In this document: positions 1 to 11,417 of the stretch, piece by piece
Numbering within the stretch: the first letter of the stretch is position 1
How the letters are laid out: each line of letters starts with the position of its first letter
Assembly: GCF_902167145.1 (NCBI RefSeq)
Contig: NC_050104.1
Coordinates: 9,942,001-10,006,000, forward strand
DNA: 64,000 nt
Source: Zea mays
Lineage: Eukaryota; Streptophyta; Magnoliopsida; Poales; Poaceae
Direction of reading: 5' to 3'
The notes under the pieces: generated by a model
The model's input: only the letters and a program-made list of their open reading frames with translations
Told to the model about the DNA's origin: nothing
Databases searched by the model: none
Made by a program: the position numbers and the translations under genes

Positions 1-1246
1 ATTCGGGATGGAATACCTATTTGATGAACCCTGCATCCATCAGCTTGTGGATCTCCTCGCCTATGGCTCTATGCTTTTCTTCGTCGAATCGGCGCAGAGG
101 CTGCTTCACGGGTCAGGCTCCAGCTAGGATATCCAGCGAGTGCTCGGCGACATCCCTCGGTATGCCAGGCATGTCTGAGGGACTCCACGCAAAAACCTCG
201 GCGTTTGCGCGGAGAAAGTCGACGAGCACTGCTTCCTATTTGGGGTCGAGCTCGGAGCTGATCCGGTCTTGCTTGGAGGTGTCGTTGCTGGGGTCGAGAG
301 GGACGAACTTAACCGTCTCAGCTGGCTCGAAGTTGCCGGCGTGGCGCTTCGCATCTGGCACCTCCTTGGAGAGGTTCTCCAGGTCAGCGATGAGGGCCTC
401 GGACTCGGCGAGGGCCTCGGTGTACTCCACGTCGCATTCGTACGCGTGTCGGTACATGGAGCCGACGGTGATGAACCTATTGGGGCCCGACATCTTGAGC
501 TTGAGGTAGGTGTAGTTGGGGACGACCATGAACTTGGCGTAGCATGGTCTCCCCAGCACCGCGTGGTAGGTTCCTCGGAACCCGACCACCTCGAACGTGA
601 GGGTTTCCTTTCGGAAGTTGGCGGGAGTCCTAAAGCAGACAGGCAGATCGAGTTGCCCAAGGGGCTGGACGCGCTTCCCAGGGATGATCCCGTGAAAAGG
701 CGTCGCGCCGGCCCGGATCGTGGACAGATCGATCTGCAGGAGCCCGAGGGTCTCGGCGTAGATGATGTTGAGGCTGCTGCCTCCGTCCATGAGGACCTTG
801 GTAAGCCTGACGTTGCCGATGACGGGATCGACAACGAGCGGGTACTTTCCCGGGCTCGGCACGCGGTCGGGGTGGTCACCTTGGTCGAAGGTGATGGGCT
901 TGTCGGACCAGTCTAGGTAGACTGGCGCCACCACCTTCACCGAGCAGACCTCCCGGCGCTCTTGCTTGCGGTGCCGAGCCGAGGCGTTCGCCACTTGCCC
1001 GCCGTAGATCATGAAGCAGTCGTGGACCTCGGGGAACTCCTCTGCCTTGTGGCCCTCCTTCTTGTCGTTGTCGGGGGCTTTGCCTCCTTCCGCAGGTGGC
1101 CCGACCTTGTGGAAGTAGCGCTGAAGCATAACGCACTCCTCAAGGGTGTGCTTGACGGGACCCTGATGATAGGGGCACGACTCCTTGAGCATATTGTCGA
1201 ACAGGTTGGCGCCTCCGAGGGTTCCTTTGCTCGGCGGCGGCGACAA
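1..1246 (-). pseudogene. Gypsy pol 5' part: aspartic protease and start of reverse transcriptase
   Basis: The open stretch from 1246 to 236 (336 codons) contains a C/H-rich motif (CPYHQGPVKH, residues 24-33). It also has the retropepsin-like active site VLMDGGSSLNIIYA, with Asp at residue 154 (about 787). Tat-lineage elements often have DGG instead of DTG. The frame continues left through TAG at 236-238 into the linker and RT N-terminus (RRFDEEKHRAIGEEIHKLM), then meets TGA at 113-115 and TAG at 17-19. The three stops in one frame are seen directly. The protease assignment rests on the motif and the position downstream of gag. The rest of RT, RNase H and integrase should lie to the left of the window. 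Confidence 0.8.
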
Positions 1247-2505
1247 GGTCTGTGTCGACGGCGGCGCGTTTCGCTTGCGACTTCTTCTTGCCCTTCTTCT
1301 TGGTGCCGCGCTGAGCGGACGCTTCGGGGACGTCTTCCGGCTGGCGCCCCTGAGGTTGCTTGTCCTTCCGGAAGATGGCCTCGACCGCCTCCTGACCAGA
1401 GGCGAAATTGGTGGCGATGTCCATCAGCTCGCTCGACCTGGTGGGAGTCTTGCGACCCAACTTGCTCACCAGGTCGCGGCAAGTGGTGCCGGTGAGGAAC
1501 GCGCCGATGACATCCGAGTCGGTGATGTTGGGCAGCTCGATGCGCTGCTTCGAAAATCGCCGGATGTAATCCCGCAGGGATTCTCTCGGCTGCTAGTAGC
1601 AGCTTCGGAGCAATCGGAGAGGCTGTGGCTACCATCGGAGAGGCAGCAGCTTCGTCGAGACCCCCTAGATCGACGTGGAAACATTCGTGACTTGGGCCAC
1701 AGTCCTCGTCGCCGAGGCTGTGGCTACCATCGGAGCAATCGGAGAGGCAGTAGTCACATGCGGTCATGAAGTCCCGCATGGCACTGGGGTTATCGAGCCC
1801 GGAGAAATCCCAACCATAGTCGGGCTCGTCATCTTCCTCGGAACCCGGGGGCTCATAGGTCGAGACGGTCGTCAGTCGATCCCAGGTTGACCACATATGA
1901 GACCCCGGAAGGTTCGGATATGCCTTTATGAAAGCATCCACCGAAGCGGGGTCGCTTGGTGGGTCGAAGCTGAATCTAAAAGGCACAGGATGGGAAACGG
2001 ACGGTACCTCTTGATCGACGGATGGTGACAAAGTCGCGTCGGGGACAGACTGCACCGTTATCTCAGGTACGAGGCTAACGCCCAACAAGTCCTTCGCGAG
2101 CGTGCTGGCGTCGTCCGTCTGCTTGGGGTTGGCGTGTTGCGGGGAAACGACGCTCGTCTTCGTCTCAGACGCAAGGTCAACGCCCGACGTGTCCCCCGCT
2201 GGGGCGCCGGCGCCGTCGACTCGCTCGACAGCCGACGAGGTGCCGCCTCCTGCTTGGCCATGCCCGCCCCGCCTCCTCCTCCGTCGGTGAGGAAGGTGAC
2301 GGGACAGACCCGGATGTTGCTCTTCCACCACGCAGGGAAGACGTCGTCGATTCCGCCGCCGACGGGCGGACTGACGGCCGCCATTGTCGTTGTCGCGCGG
2401 TGGAGGAAGGAGTATCATGTCGTAGCTGCCGTCGAGTGACATGAACTCGAGACTCCCGAAACGGAGCATCGTCCCGGGTTGGAGAGGTTGCTGGTGACTA
2501 CCCAT
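1140..2505 (-). pseudogene. Decayed gypsy gag of the Huck-like element
   Basis: The reading frame opens with ATG at 2505, 61 bp inside the LTR, and is first Arg-rich and then acidic. Around 1580-1400 the frame changes, and a Retrotrans_gag-like segment appears: a basic RESLRDYIRRF-like stretch, then SKLGRKTPTRSSELMDIA. A lysine-rich tail (KKKGKKKSQAKR) follows. The central gag domain looks shorter than usual. The sequence GAGGCTGTGGCTACCATCGG occurs near both 1618 and 1716, so a local duplication or deletion probably reshaped this part. Gag would form the virus-like particle. At least one frameshift makes this copy non-functional. Confidence 0.65.
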
Positions 2506-2545
2506 CTGGAGCTTGACAGGAAGCTGTTCGTCAACACGCAGCAGG

Positions 2546-2565
2546 CCCCTACCTGGCGCGCCAAC
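2546..2565 (-). other. Primer-binding region of the Huck-like element
   Basis: Immediately inside the LTR the minus strand reads GTTGGCGCGCCAGGTAGGGG, with the usual spacer of a few bases and a TGG-type start. I cannot assign the priming tRNA by eye. A similar sequence precedes the decayed LTR at 18876, which supports its role. Confidence 0.6.
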
Positions 2566-4176
2566 TGTCGGCGTTTCGACCCCGGAGGGTCCCTGGACCG
2601 ACGAGTAAATTGTCGCTGCGTGTCCCAGCTCAGATGGGTCGGCACGAGACGAAACACAAGGGAGAAAACAGTAAGGGGAAACCGCGGCCTCGTGTTGTCA
2701 TGCGCCCAGGGCGGATGCGCTTGCAGTAGGGGGTTACAAGCGTTCGCGAGGGAGAGAGAGAGAGCGCGAGCCTTATGCGTCGGCCTGTTCTCCCGCGCGG
2801 CCACCTCTCGTACGAGAGCCCTGGACCTTCCTTTTATAGATGTAAGGAGAGGGCCTAGGTGTACAATGGGGGGTGTAGCAATGTGCTAATGTGTCTAGCA
2901 AAGGGGAGCCAGAGCCCTATGTACATGCCGTCGTGGCTGTCAGAGAGGTGTTGCTGCACTGTTCATGTGATGTCGTGGCCGTCGGAGGAGCGCTTGAGCC
3001 CTGTGGAAGTACAGCTGTCGGGGCTGTCGGATCCTTGCTGACGTCTCCTTGCTTTCGTAAGGGGCTGAGAACCGCTGTCGTCATGGAGCACGCGGGGTGC
3101 CATCATTACCTGTTTTACCGGGGCGAGCCAGATGGGACGCCGGTCTTGTTCCCCGTAGCCTGAGCTAGCTAGGGGTAGGGTAATGATGGGCCCCCCTGTG
3201 ACGTGGTCGGTACGAGCCCGAGTTCGGGCGAGGCGGTGACTCCTCCGAGGTCGAGGCTGAGTCCGAGCCCTGGGGTCGGGCGAGGCGGAGACCGTCTTCC
3301 GGAGTCGAGGCTGAGTCTGAGCCCTCGGGTCGGGCGAGGCGGAGACCGTCTTTCGGGGTCGAGGTGGAGTCCGAGCCCTGGGGTTGGGCGAGGCGGAGAC
3401 CGTCTTTCGAGGTCGAGGTGGAGTCCGAGCCCTGGGATCGGGCGAGGCGGAGACCGTCTTACGAGGTCGAGGTTGAGTCCAAGCCCTGGGGTCGGGCGAG
3501 GCGGAGACCGTCTTCCGAGGTCGAGGTGGAGTCCGAGCCCTGGGGTCGGGCGAGGCGGAGACCGTCTTCCGAGGTCGAGGCTGAGTCCGAGCCCTGGGGT
3601 CGGGCGAGGCGGAGACCGTCTTCCGAGGCCGAGACGGGGGCCGGGCCCTGGGGTCGGGCGAGGCGGAGCTTCCTATGGCGCCCGAGGCTAGACTTAGCTA
3701 CTGTCGGCCTCACTCTGGCGAGTGGCACAGCAGTCGGAGTAGGGCAGGCGACGCTGTTTTCCTGTCAGGTCAGTCAGTGGAGCGGCGAAGTGACTGCGGT
3801 CACTTTGGCCTTGTCGACTGAGGAGCGTGCGTCAGGATAAGGTGTCAGGCGATCCTTGCATTGAATGCTCCTGCGATACGGTCGGTTGGCGTGGCGATCT
3901 GGCCAAGGTTGCTTCTCCACGAAGCCTGCCTGAGCTGGGCCTTGGGCGAGTCGAAGGTGCGCCCGTTGCTTGAGGAGACCCTCGGGCGAGGCGTGAATCT
4001 GCCTTGGTCTACTGTTCCTGCCCGAGGCTGGGCTCGGGCGAGACGAGATCGTGTCCCTTGAGTGGACGGAGCCTTGACCGGAATCGCGCCCATCAGGCCT
4101 TTGCAGCTTTGTGCTGATGGGGGTTACCAGCTGAGATTAGGAGTCTTGGGGGTACCCCTAATTATGGTCCCCGACA
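2566..4176 (-). repeat. 5' LTR of the Huck-like gypsy element (1611 bp)
   Basis: Plus-strand termini are TGTCGGCG at 2566 and CCGACA at 4176, a TG..CA pair with short inverted ends. A TATA-like stretch (TTTTATAGATGTAAGG on plus near 2833) is weak as a minus-strand promoter. The LTR contains a 54-bp tandem array near its 5' end. Only one LTR is in the window, so insertion age cannot be estimated. Confidence 0.85.
3225..3680 (-). repeat. 54-bp tandem array inside the gypsy LTR (about 8 copies)
   Basis: A GC-rich unit containing GGGCGAGGCGGAGACCGTC recurs every 54 bp (for example AGACCGTCTT at 3451 and 3505). Because 54 is divisible by three, it stays open in several frames on both strands and creates spurious Ser/Pro/Gly-rich ORFs that should not be annotated as proteins. 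Confidence 0.9.
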
Positions 4177-4829
4177 GGATTTTACTCTATTTATGTGCTT
4201 CACGATTGGATATTATGCTTTCAGTATCCATGTGTGCAAGGTTCCATGCAAATCCTAAGGAAGTTCACCTTAGGGCCGTGAAAAGAATCATGAGATATTT
4301 AGTTTACACTCTTAAGTTTGGGCTTTAGTACCCCAAGGGATCTACCTTTGATTTAACTAGGTATTCCGATGCCGATTATGCTGGATGTAAAATTGATAGG
4401 AAGAGCACATCATGGACTTGTCAGTTTCTAGGAAGATCTCTGGTGTCCTAGGCTTCTAAGAAACAAAACTCAGTAGTTCTTTCCACCACCGAAGCCGAGT
4501 ATATTGTTGCAGGACATTGTTGTGCACAATTACTCTGGATGAGGCGAACCCTTAGGGACCATGGCTACAAGTTGAGCAAAGTCCCTCTACTATGTAATAA
4601 TGAGAGTGCAATCCTCATGGCGGATAATCCTGTTGAACACAGCCGCACTAAGCACATAGACATCTGGTATCATTTTCGAAGAGATCACCAACAAAAGAGG
4701 GATATCGAAATTGCTTATGTTAGCACCCACAACCAATTATCTGATATCTTTACCAAGCCACTAGATGAAAAGACCTTTAGCAAACTTAGGAATGAGCTAA
4801 ATATACTTGACTCTCGGAACTTTGATTGA
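4177..4829 (+). pseudogene. Copia pol RNase H end, degenerate
   Basis: The frame reads LYLCASRLDIMLSVSMCARF, YSDADYAGCKIDRKS, LSTTEAEYI, then [13 protein letters not shown] and [12 protein letters not shown], ending at a TGA at 4829. This is the typical end of the RVT_2 to RNase H region of copia pol. In-frame stops at 4326-4328 and 4449-4451 break it. The region upstream is cut off exactly at the gypsy LTR boundary (4176/4177). It is the older relative of the same domain in the Sirevirus at 40141-40942. Confidence 0.9.
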
Positions 4830-5724
4830 AATATTGCACACATAGCTAATTAATATACCTTTGATCATGTCTCTTTCATTTGGTACAAATGCATATTTAT
4901 TATTCTTCTTGTGCCAAGGCTAAGACTAATGTGCTTTCAAGTATATTTCTATGATTAGTCAAATGGAGTATTCAACAAAGGCAAGGCTTCCACTCCAAAT
5001 CTGACGATATCATTTATCCTTTGCCGTTACTCAGGAAACTCTCAATTGGTATAAACCTTCACTCATATTTCTTTTATCAAAGGGGGAGATTAAAAGGGCT
5101 CTAAAGTTCTCCATTTTTGGCGATTAATGCCAAAGGGGGAGAAAGTATTAAGCCCAAAGCAAAAGGACCACACCACCATTATTTTAAAATTTTCAAAACT
5201 AAAGTAAGAAATTATTTCAATTGGTATTTCAGCTAGTCTCAAAATTTCCAATTGGTATCTCATTGGGTTTCAAGATTTCATTAGTATATTTTTTTCAATT
5301 GGCATAATTTCATTTGGTCAAATGGGAAAATCATTTCAAAAACTCTCTTGATAGCTAAGGGGAGAATTTCTTCAGGGGAGCTTTTACTTAGTCAAAGGAA
5401 AAGCATTTGAAACAGGGGGAGGAATTTCAAATCTTAAAAATGCTTCTAGAAATCATATTCCTATACCTTTGGCTATTTGCAAAAGATTTTGAAAAGATTT
5501 TTCCAAAAGATTTGCAAAAAACAAGCAAGTGGTGCAAATGTGGTCCAAAAATGTTAAATAGAAGAAAGCAATCACGTTTATTCTTAGACATATGAATAAA
5601 GTCTTTCAATTGGTCTAAATCTAAGTAACCTATGCACATCAATCATAATTGCAAACTAGTTACATTTCTACACTTTATATTTGCTTTGGTTTGTGTTGGC
5701 ATCAATCACCAAAAAGGGAGAGAT
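4830..5724 (+). other. Sirevirus 3' untranslated region with repeated polypurine tracts
   Basis: There is no coding potential. Short purine tracts recur (AAAGGGGGAGA near 5079 and 5133, ACAGGGGGAGG near 5412, AAAAAGGGAGAGAT just before the LTR). Multiple polypurine tracts are a known trait of Sireviruses. The last one would prime plus-strand DNA synthesis. Confidence 0.7.
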
Positions 5725-6975
5725 TGAAAGGGAAATGGGCTTAATCATTTCCTATAATTGATTTTGGTGGTTGACGTCCATCACAAACCACGTGGACTAA
5801 TTAGTTTGCCAAGATGTCTCTTATCACAGGTGCATAAGGTTCAACACAAACCAAGAAAGAAATTAAGTTGGGGACTCAACAAAGTTTGGAGCAAAGACTT
5901 GAGAGTGTGCTCCAAGTGGCGCACTAGACAGTGTCCGGTGCCCCAGGCCGAGCTCCACTCAAACTGGCCACTCTCGGGTTTTACCAGGGCGCGCTCCGCT
6001 ATAATTCACCGGACTGTCTGGTGTGCACCAAACATGTCCGGTGAGCCAACGGAGCAACGGTAACCCGCACTCAATGGTCGACTACAAAAGTGTATAATGC
6101 AAAGTCAGATGTTAGGCTGCAAATCGGAACACCCCGGACTGTCCGGTGCAGCTACAGGACAAAGGGTTCCAACGGTCAACCGCTCCAAACCCCAACGGGC
6201 CGCTGACGTGGCACGCACCGGACAGTAAACAGTGCCCTGTATGGTGCACCACCGGACCGTCCAGTGTGCCCATCGACAGCAAACTCAGCCAACGGCTAGG
6301 AAGTGGTTGGAGGCTATAAATACCCCCAACCACCTTCTTCAATGGCATCCAAGTTTTCTGAAGTTCTCATTCAATACAAGATCAATAACATTCACTCCAA
6401 GACACATTCAATAGATCAAATCCTCTCCAAGCCTCCAAATCAATTCAATTCCTTAGTGACTTGAGAGAGGGTGTTTTGTGTTCTTTTGTTGCTCTTGTTG
6501 CTTGGATTGCTTTCTCCTTTCTTATTCTTATTCTCTAAGTGCTTTGTAAAGCTAGCAAGAGACACCTAAGTGTGTGGTGATCCTTGCGGGGTCTTAGTGA
6601 CCGAAGTGATTAAGGAGAAGCCTCGACCGGTCTGTGTGACCGATTGAGAGAGGGAAAGAGTTGGAATAGACCCGGCCTTTGTGGCCTCCTCAACGGGGCT
6701 AGGTTCTTTGGAACCGAACCTCGGTAAACAAATCACCATGTTCACTTGTTGATCTTCACTTGATTTGTTTCCCCTTTTCCTCTCTCTAAAAGTTCCCTTG
6801 CTAATATTGTTTGAGTTTGCTCCCAAACATTATCCACAATGATTGAACAACTCTAAGCAAGGAGAACTATCGTTTCTACTCCGATTTAATTCTAACGCTA
6901 ACCCTAGTCTTAGTACGTGTTTAAAGTTTATAAATTTCAGGTTTCGTCTATTCACCCCCCTCTAAGCGACTTTCA
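5725..6975 (+). repeat. 3' LTR of the older Sirevirus (1251 bp)
   Basis: It starts TGAAAGGGAAATGGGC directly after a polypurine tract and ends GCGACTTTCA. A TATA box (CTATAAATA, 6314-6322) lies between imperfect inverted arms (GGTTGGAGG and CCCCCAACC), as in the LTRs of Sireviruses A and B. GGACTGTCC palindrome remnants are recognisable but eroded. Confidence 0.85.
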
Positions 6976-7018
6976 AGTTTCAATCTCTAATTAGTATATC
7001 TAATTAGCGTGTTTAAAC

Positions 7019-7142
7019 AGTGTTTAAACATCATTTTAATAACGCTGACAAATAGAGTTGCATTTACTTTTTAGATTTAGTGTGTTTAAACAGCATTTTA
7101 ATAACGCTGACAAACAGAGTTGCATTTGCTTTTTAGATTTAG
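7019..7142. repeat. 62-bp tandem duplication
   Basis: The two units, 7019-7080 and 7081-7142, are nearly identical and contain GTTTAAACA and AACGCTGACAAA. No gene signal overlaps. The stretch from 7143 to 7624 holds nothing I can recognise. Confidence 0.85.
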
Positions 7143-7629
7143 TGTTTTCTGAGGCAAGCCTTGTACAAATAAGGACACAACTGATTTTGGGGATGATTTG
7201 GTAGTAGACCGCGTGAAGTATGTCCACTTCGACACCTAGTTATGGTATTTCTGCCTTTTTATTATTGGTTTGTTCGGGGGTGAGTATTGTATTATGATGA
7301 ACACATAATATCTTTGTGTGTCCTTTTTTTAAAGAATAAAGAGTAGACACACACGAGGGGTTGATCTGAATTGGAATTTTACAAGCTTTGTTTAGAATAT
7401 GAACATATCAATGCGCCCATATGCATAAGGTTCGCAAAGTTTGACTATTCTAACACACAAAAGAGTTTTACAACTTAGATTTTAACCTTACCCTAGTATG
7501 AAAATTTATGGAAAGTAAATTGTGGAATGCAAAGAGAGCATTAGGAAGACTCGAATTTTTCACAAGATATAAGTGTGGTAGTCTTCACTAGTCCATGTTA
7601 AAGCACTTATATCATTTTTTCTTTAGAAC

Positions 7630-8600
7630 CGTCGGGCACTCAGGAACGGGGTGTCCAAAGAAAGCCCAAGAAACTTCCTAAGAACGGCCCATCCGACCAA
7701 GTCCCCCATCGAGTAGGTCTATGAGGCGGAGCGGACGACCAAGTCCTCCGACCAGAAAGTCTGCGAGGTGGAGCGGACGACCAAGTCCCCCGTCGAGCAA
7801 GCCTGCGAGGCAGACAACCAAGTCCCCCGCCGAGCAAGTCTGCAAGGCAGAGTGGACGACCAAGTCCCCCATCGAGCAAGTCTACGAGGCGCGAGTGGGT
7901 GACCAAGTCCCTCGCCAAGCAAGTGTAAGCGTTGAGCCAGAGCCGCAAGCATACATCGACCACGACAGTGTGACGCCATGAGCCCATGTGATAAGACACG
8001 AACACAACTCTCCTATCAGGGATGATCTCAGCACCGGAACCTCTACAGTGACCGGTATGGCAGAAACGACAAGACATGACGCCATATCGAATAAACCAAT
8101 CCACACACACGAAAGGGCAACACCGAGCCTACAAAGGTGAAGGGGAACCATGCCGTGTCAGTCGAGTCCCAGGCTTGCACCATGGGACCCGCCATGCATC
8201 ACCACGAGGACGTCAGCCACGAACCACTGCAGGGATAAGAACAACAAGTGGCATGGAGCGCTACTTCACGCAACCAGAAGAAGGGGGTCCGGGCAACAGA
8301 TGAAAGACTTCTTCTCTCTCTCTGAAGAAGGAACAATGTAAGCTCTGACCCTTGGGATATAAAAGGGAAGGATCCTCTTCCTCTCATAAGGATAGGCACA
8401 CAAGCACACTTGTCGTAACACGTTCAAAGCAATACTATGATCAACACTACACTGGAGTAGGGTGTGAATCCGAACCAGTATAAACCCCATGTCCCAAATT
8501 CTTCATTTGAGTCCCAGCGATTTACCATTCGGAGTGAGTCCACGCTAGCACCCCTCGCGAACACAAATCTTACTGCACCCTGTTTTCCGGAACCACGACA
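7630..8600 (+). mobile_element. Solo LTR (971 bp) with AGAAC target duplication
   Basis: The segment starts CGTCGGGC (probably TG mutated to CG) and ends CCACGACA. It is flanked on both sides by AGAAC (7625-7629 and 8601-8605). A TATA box (TATAAAAG, 8358-8365) with downstream CT-rich sequence gives plus orientation. No coding sequence or second LTR is attached, so this is a solo LTR left by recombination between two LTRs. The TGTCGGG/CGACA ends resemble gypsy LTRs of grasses; I cannot name the family. Confidence 0.8.
7695..7920. repeat. 42-bp tandem array in the solo LTR (about 6 units)
   Basis: GACCAAGTCC recurs at 7695, 7737, 7779, 7816 (AACC variant), 7858 and 7901. Spacing is mostly 42 bp, with one 5-bp deletion and one 1-bp insertion. 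It opens long frames on both strands that are not genes. Confidence 0.85.
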
Positions 8601-8605
8601 AGAAC

Positions 8606-9369
8606 AATATTCTTGGCTGAACGGTTGTTGTTCCATCTATAGTACACAATTTGTACATTCACTTGAAATTGTCACAAAGAGAAATTTGTTTATAGTTCAG
8701 AAGAAAAGTGTTATAGCTTTATGAGATAAAAATTCTAAGTTCTTGCAATTGCTCTAGGTTTAAAGTGAAAATGGTTTCTAGTTTTAGAATTATTCAACCT
8801 TAATAAAAATAAATAAAATTGTTCCATTTACTTATTTACAACACAAATTAGGTAAATATTATTATTGTTCTCTTAGGGGGTGTTTGGATCCATTTATTTT
8901 GGAAGAATTAGAATTTACTTAATAAAGTAACCTATTTAGCTTGGAGTTTAACATTCCAACACTTTTCAAAGTTTAAATATAAGTTTATCTCAAATTCATG
9001 GGGTGGAGGATGAAAAATGATTTTATGCATCAATAGAATTTGTTTCTACCCTATAATTGATAGGACAATCTTCGACTCACTCATCTATATTAAAAATGTA
9101 GTACATAAATATCTCCGACATCTTGCTAATAATAGTATACAAATATATTTTGTATAAAACTAAATTAGCTTAATGATATATGCCTAAATTACTATTATTA
9201 GAATAAAATTCAATTCTTAGAATAAAACGAGACGTTATTTGAAATCAATACCCGACTACCCATGAGAAGTATCCATTGGAGAGAATAAATACGAAATCAA
9301 TAAGAATAAAATGAGAGAGAAAAACGAAGAATTGTTTTTTAAAATGTGAAAAAAAGGACCCAAGAGAAG
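8606..9369. other. AT-rich intergenic DNA upstream of the PMD gene
   Basis: No ORF or element with two recognisable ends is visible. GGGGGTGTTTGGATCC at about 8877 looks like one end of a grass MITE, but no matching inverted end was found. AATAAATAC near 9283 is a weak TATA candidate for the downstream gene. Confidence 0.4.
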
Positions 9370-9569
9370 GCTCGTGCGGGTACGCTTTCCTGGGCCCAAC
9401 AACCCCGGACCTGGGCTGTACGTCGCATCACGGATTGACGCTTCACCCCGTGTGCGTTCTGTGCCCCCCCAGGACTGGGTGGGCTGCCGCTGCCGACGCA
9501 ACCTACGCCGCAGCCCTAGCCAGAGCCGAGGCCTTCATCGGTATCTTCTCCGGCGACGAGCACCCACAG
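9370..9569 (+). other. Probable 5'UTR exon of the PMD gene
   Basis: A GC-rich stretch in AT-rich surroundings ends with a good splice donor (CCCACAG|GTATTTCC, donor at 9570). No ATG in it leads into the PMD frame, so it is proposed as a non-coding first exon. The start is approximate. The next acceptor would be AACACAG at 12326, leaving an intron of about 2.76 kb. cDNA evidence is needed to confirm the link. Confidence 0.45.
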
Positions 9570-10314
9570 GTATTTCCACCCCTTTCTCTTCCCTTCTGTG
9601 CGAAACCGAGCACCCAAACCCTAACTTAAATCAATTTGGCTATTTGATGCATACTAGCTTCGAACATTTTGCAAAAATTATCGGCTGTTCATGTGTTCAT
9701 CGATGTCCCTTTACTGGGTCTACCCCTGGTGCTAGTAGTTCCAGTAGCAGCTGCTAGCCGCTTCTGTTTACAGTATTTGTTTCGATGAACACGTGAAAGA
9801 TAATTTGAGAAGTAACCCTGTGGATGAACACTCGAACAATTGCTAAGCGACAGTTCCTTCACAAGCTAAGGTTAGTGATAATAATCAGCCTTCCAGACAA
9901 TGGATCATGATCGTAAAATCAAATTGTAATTTCATTGAATATTTTGTTATTCCCATTATGTCACGCATGCCCAAGCAATTTCAATCAATATCGATAATGT
10001 GACTTCTTTTATTTTGACTGAGCATTTTTTTTCTGGCTTGGGAAATCGGAACAAGTTGAAAGATTTTGGCTCCACCACTGGCACCTGCATCATGGAGACG
10101 TGTCTGCAATGGTTCTATGTTTTATTGGATTGATGTTTGGATTTGTAGCACCTGAGTTCATTAGGTCTTTTCTTGAATTCAGCATTTCAGTGTCTAATAT
10201 ATTATCTTGAATAATATTATGAACTTCAACTTCTGTTTTCTTGGGTGTTCTATTCTTTTATTTTGGGTATCCTATTTTGGCAGCATCCTGCTGCCTTGTT
10301 TTTTAGTGTGGGTC

Positions 10315-10400
10315 TGGGATTTACGTTAGGGTGGTACTTTCAGAACATTCGTTTTTGAGTGTGGGTCTGGGGTTCATGTTGGGGTGGTACTTTGAGAACA
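10315..10400. repeat. 43-bp tandem duplication in the first intron
   Basis: AGTGTGGGTCTGGG..TTAGGGTGGTACTTT occurs twice, starting at 10315 and 10358, with a few mismatches. It is a local intronic duplication without coding content. Confidence 0.75.
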
Positions 10401-11205
10401 TTCCTTTTGCCTGTGGAATTTCTACTGCTCACTGAGTAAAGGTGAAAGCACAACTGAGCTCATAAGGGCTCATGAGATGGTGAAAGAAGCAGACCACGTG
10501 ACAATTTAACAGAGTGCTGGACTGAGCTATTGGTATCAGATACATGTGCTATTTAGCAAGGGGAAGAAAACTAATGATAGGTGGGTAAACTCAGCCTTAG
10601 AAAATCTGTTGCCCTATCCTTTGCTTACCTATTCTTTACAGGCAGCGACCTATCTCGTGTTTCTTAAACCCAGCTACCTTGGCAAATAGTTCTATTCCAG
10701 GACATTTGACCAAGCCTATTACTTATTTTACCTAGTAACTGACCGGTGCTTTTGTGAAAAACACGTATCAACTATCTCGTGCTTGGCTATTTCTGGCACC
10801 TTGCCCTGGCTAGACATGTGAATCCCCTCACCACCAATCTAACTACAAGGTCTTTTTTCGAATGGCCCCGTATAAATAGATTTCAGAAGGAATTGACTGC
10901 CATTTGCTTGATGTAAGGAGAGGAACGAACACCGTAGGGTACGAAATTAGGGTAGGGTTAGCTAGGTAAGTCAAACAAAAACTTTCTTTGATTACCTTTT
11001 TTTTCTCCAACTGGCTTAGAGATTATTGCATTTGCCCTTAACCGGTAACCTCCTTTGAATCCTTCATTTAGACCCTCTATTGGCTCGAGAACAAGGACCT
11101 TATTTGATCACTTAGAACTTGATGGAGGGAAACTCACTCGCTCAAGGTATGCTTAAGCTAGCTCAGGAAGAGTACTAAGTTCAAAAAGGCTTGTCCAACA
11201 TCTGT

Positions 11206-11417
11206 TGAGATGGTTTGGACATGTCCAACGGAGATATCTAGAGACGCTAGTGTGTAGTGGTATCCTAAGGCGCGATAGCAATGAGAAAAGAGGAAAACTA
11301 AAGTTGACATGGAAAGAAATAGTAAAAGGAGACTCGAAAGGATGGGATATAATATACCCAAAGATTTAGCTTTAAATAGGAGTGTATGAAAAACAACTAT
11401 ACATGTGACCGAACCTT
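11206..11417 (+). pseudogene. LINE reverse-transcriptase C-terminal remnant in the intron
   Basis: The plus strand reads LRWFGHVQRRYLETLVCSG, then RGKLKLTWKEIVKGDSKGW, then (after a frameshift) DLALNRSV and TTIHVTEP. This is the hallmark C-terminal segment of plant LINE RT ORFs (usually RWFGHVQRRP..). It is truncated, frameshifted and carries a stop. It lies in the putative first intron of the PMD gene, in the same orientation. Confidence 0.75.

Larger units (their letters stand above)
1..4176 (-). mobile_element. Huck-like gypsy LTR retrotransposon, 5' part, truncated by window edge
   Basis: Read on the minus strand the order is 5' LTR (2566-4176), primer-binding region, gag, protease and the start of reverse transcriptase, which runs off the left edge. 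The LTR begins TGTCGGGGACC and ends CGCCGACA on the minus strand, as in the maize Huck/Tat-lineage gypsy elements I recognise. The element is inserted in a plus-strand Sirevirus, whose RNase H reading starts exactly at 4177. The right flank is GGATT; the matching duplication should lie outside the window. Several in-frame stops and a shortened gag show it is not autonomous. The family name is from memory and the gypsy assignment is firm. Confidence 0.85.
4177..6975 (+). mobile_element. 3' part of an older Sirevirus (Opie/Ji-type copia) split by the Huck-like insertion
   Basis: It contains the RNase H end of pol, a purine-rich untranslated region and one LTR. It is clearly diverged from Sireviruses A and B further right but shares their layout, the CGACTTTCA-type LTR end and GGACTGTCC palindrome remnants. 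Its 5' part should continue beyond the left edge, on the far side of the Huck-like element. The base after the LTR starts AGTTT, the expected right target duplication. Confidence 0.85.

Noticed and set aside
3203..3840. Long Ser/Pro/Gly-rich open frames on both strands
   Set aside because: They are products of the 54-bp tandem array in the gypsy LTR; the period is a multiple of three and no start context or domain supports a protein.
7640..8151. ORF of 156 codons on the minus strand and its overlaps
   Set aside because: It is generated by the 42-bp array in the solo LTR.
8877..9250. Possible MITE starting GGGGGTGTTTGGATCC
   Set aside because: No matching inverted end could be found within several hundred bases.
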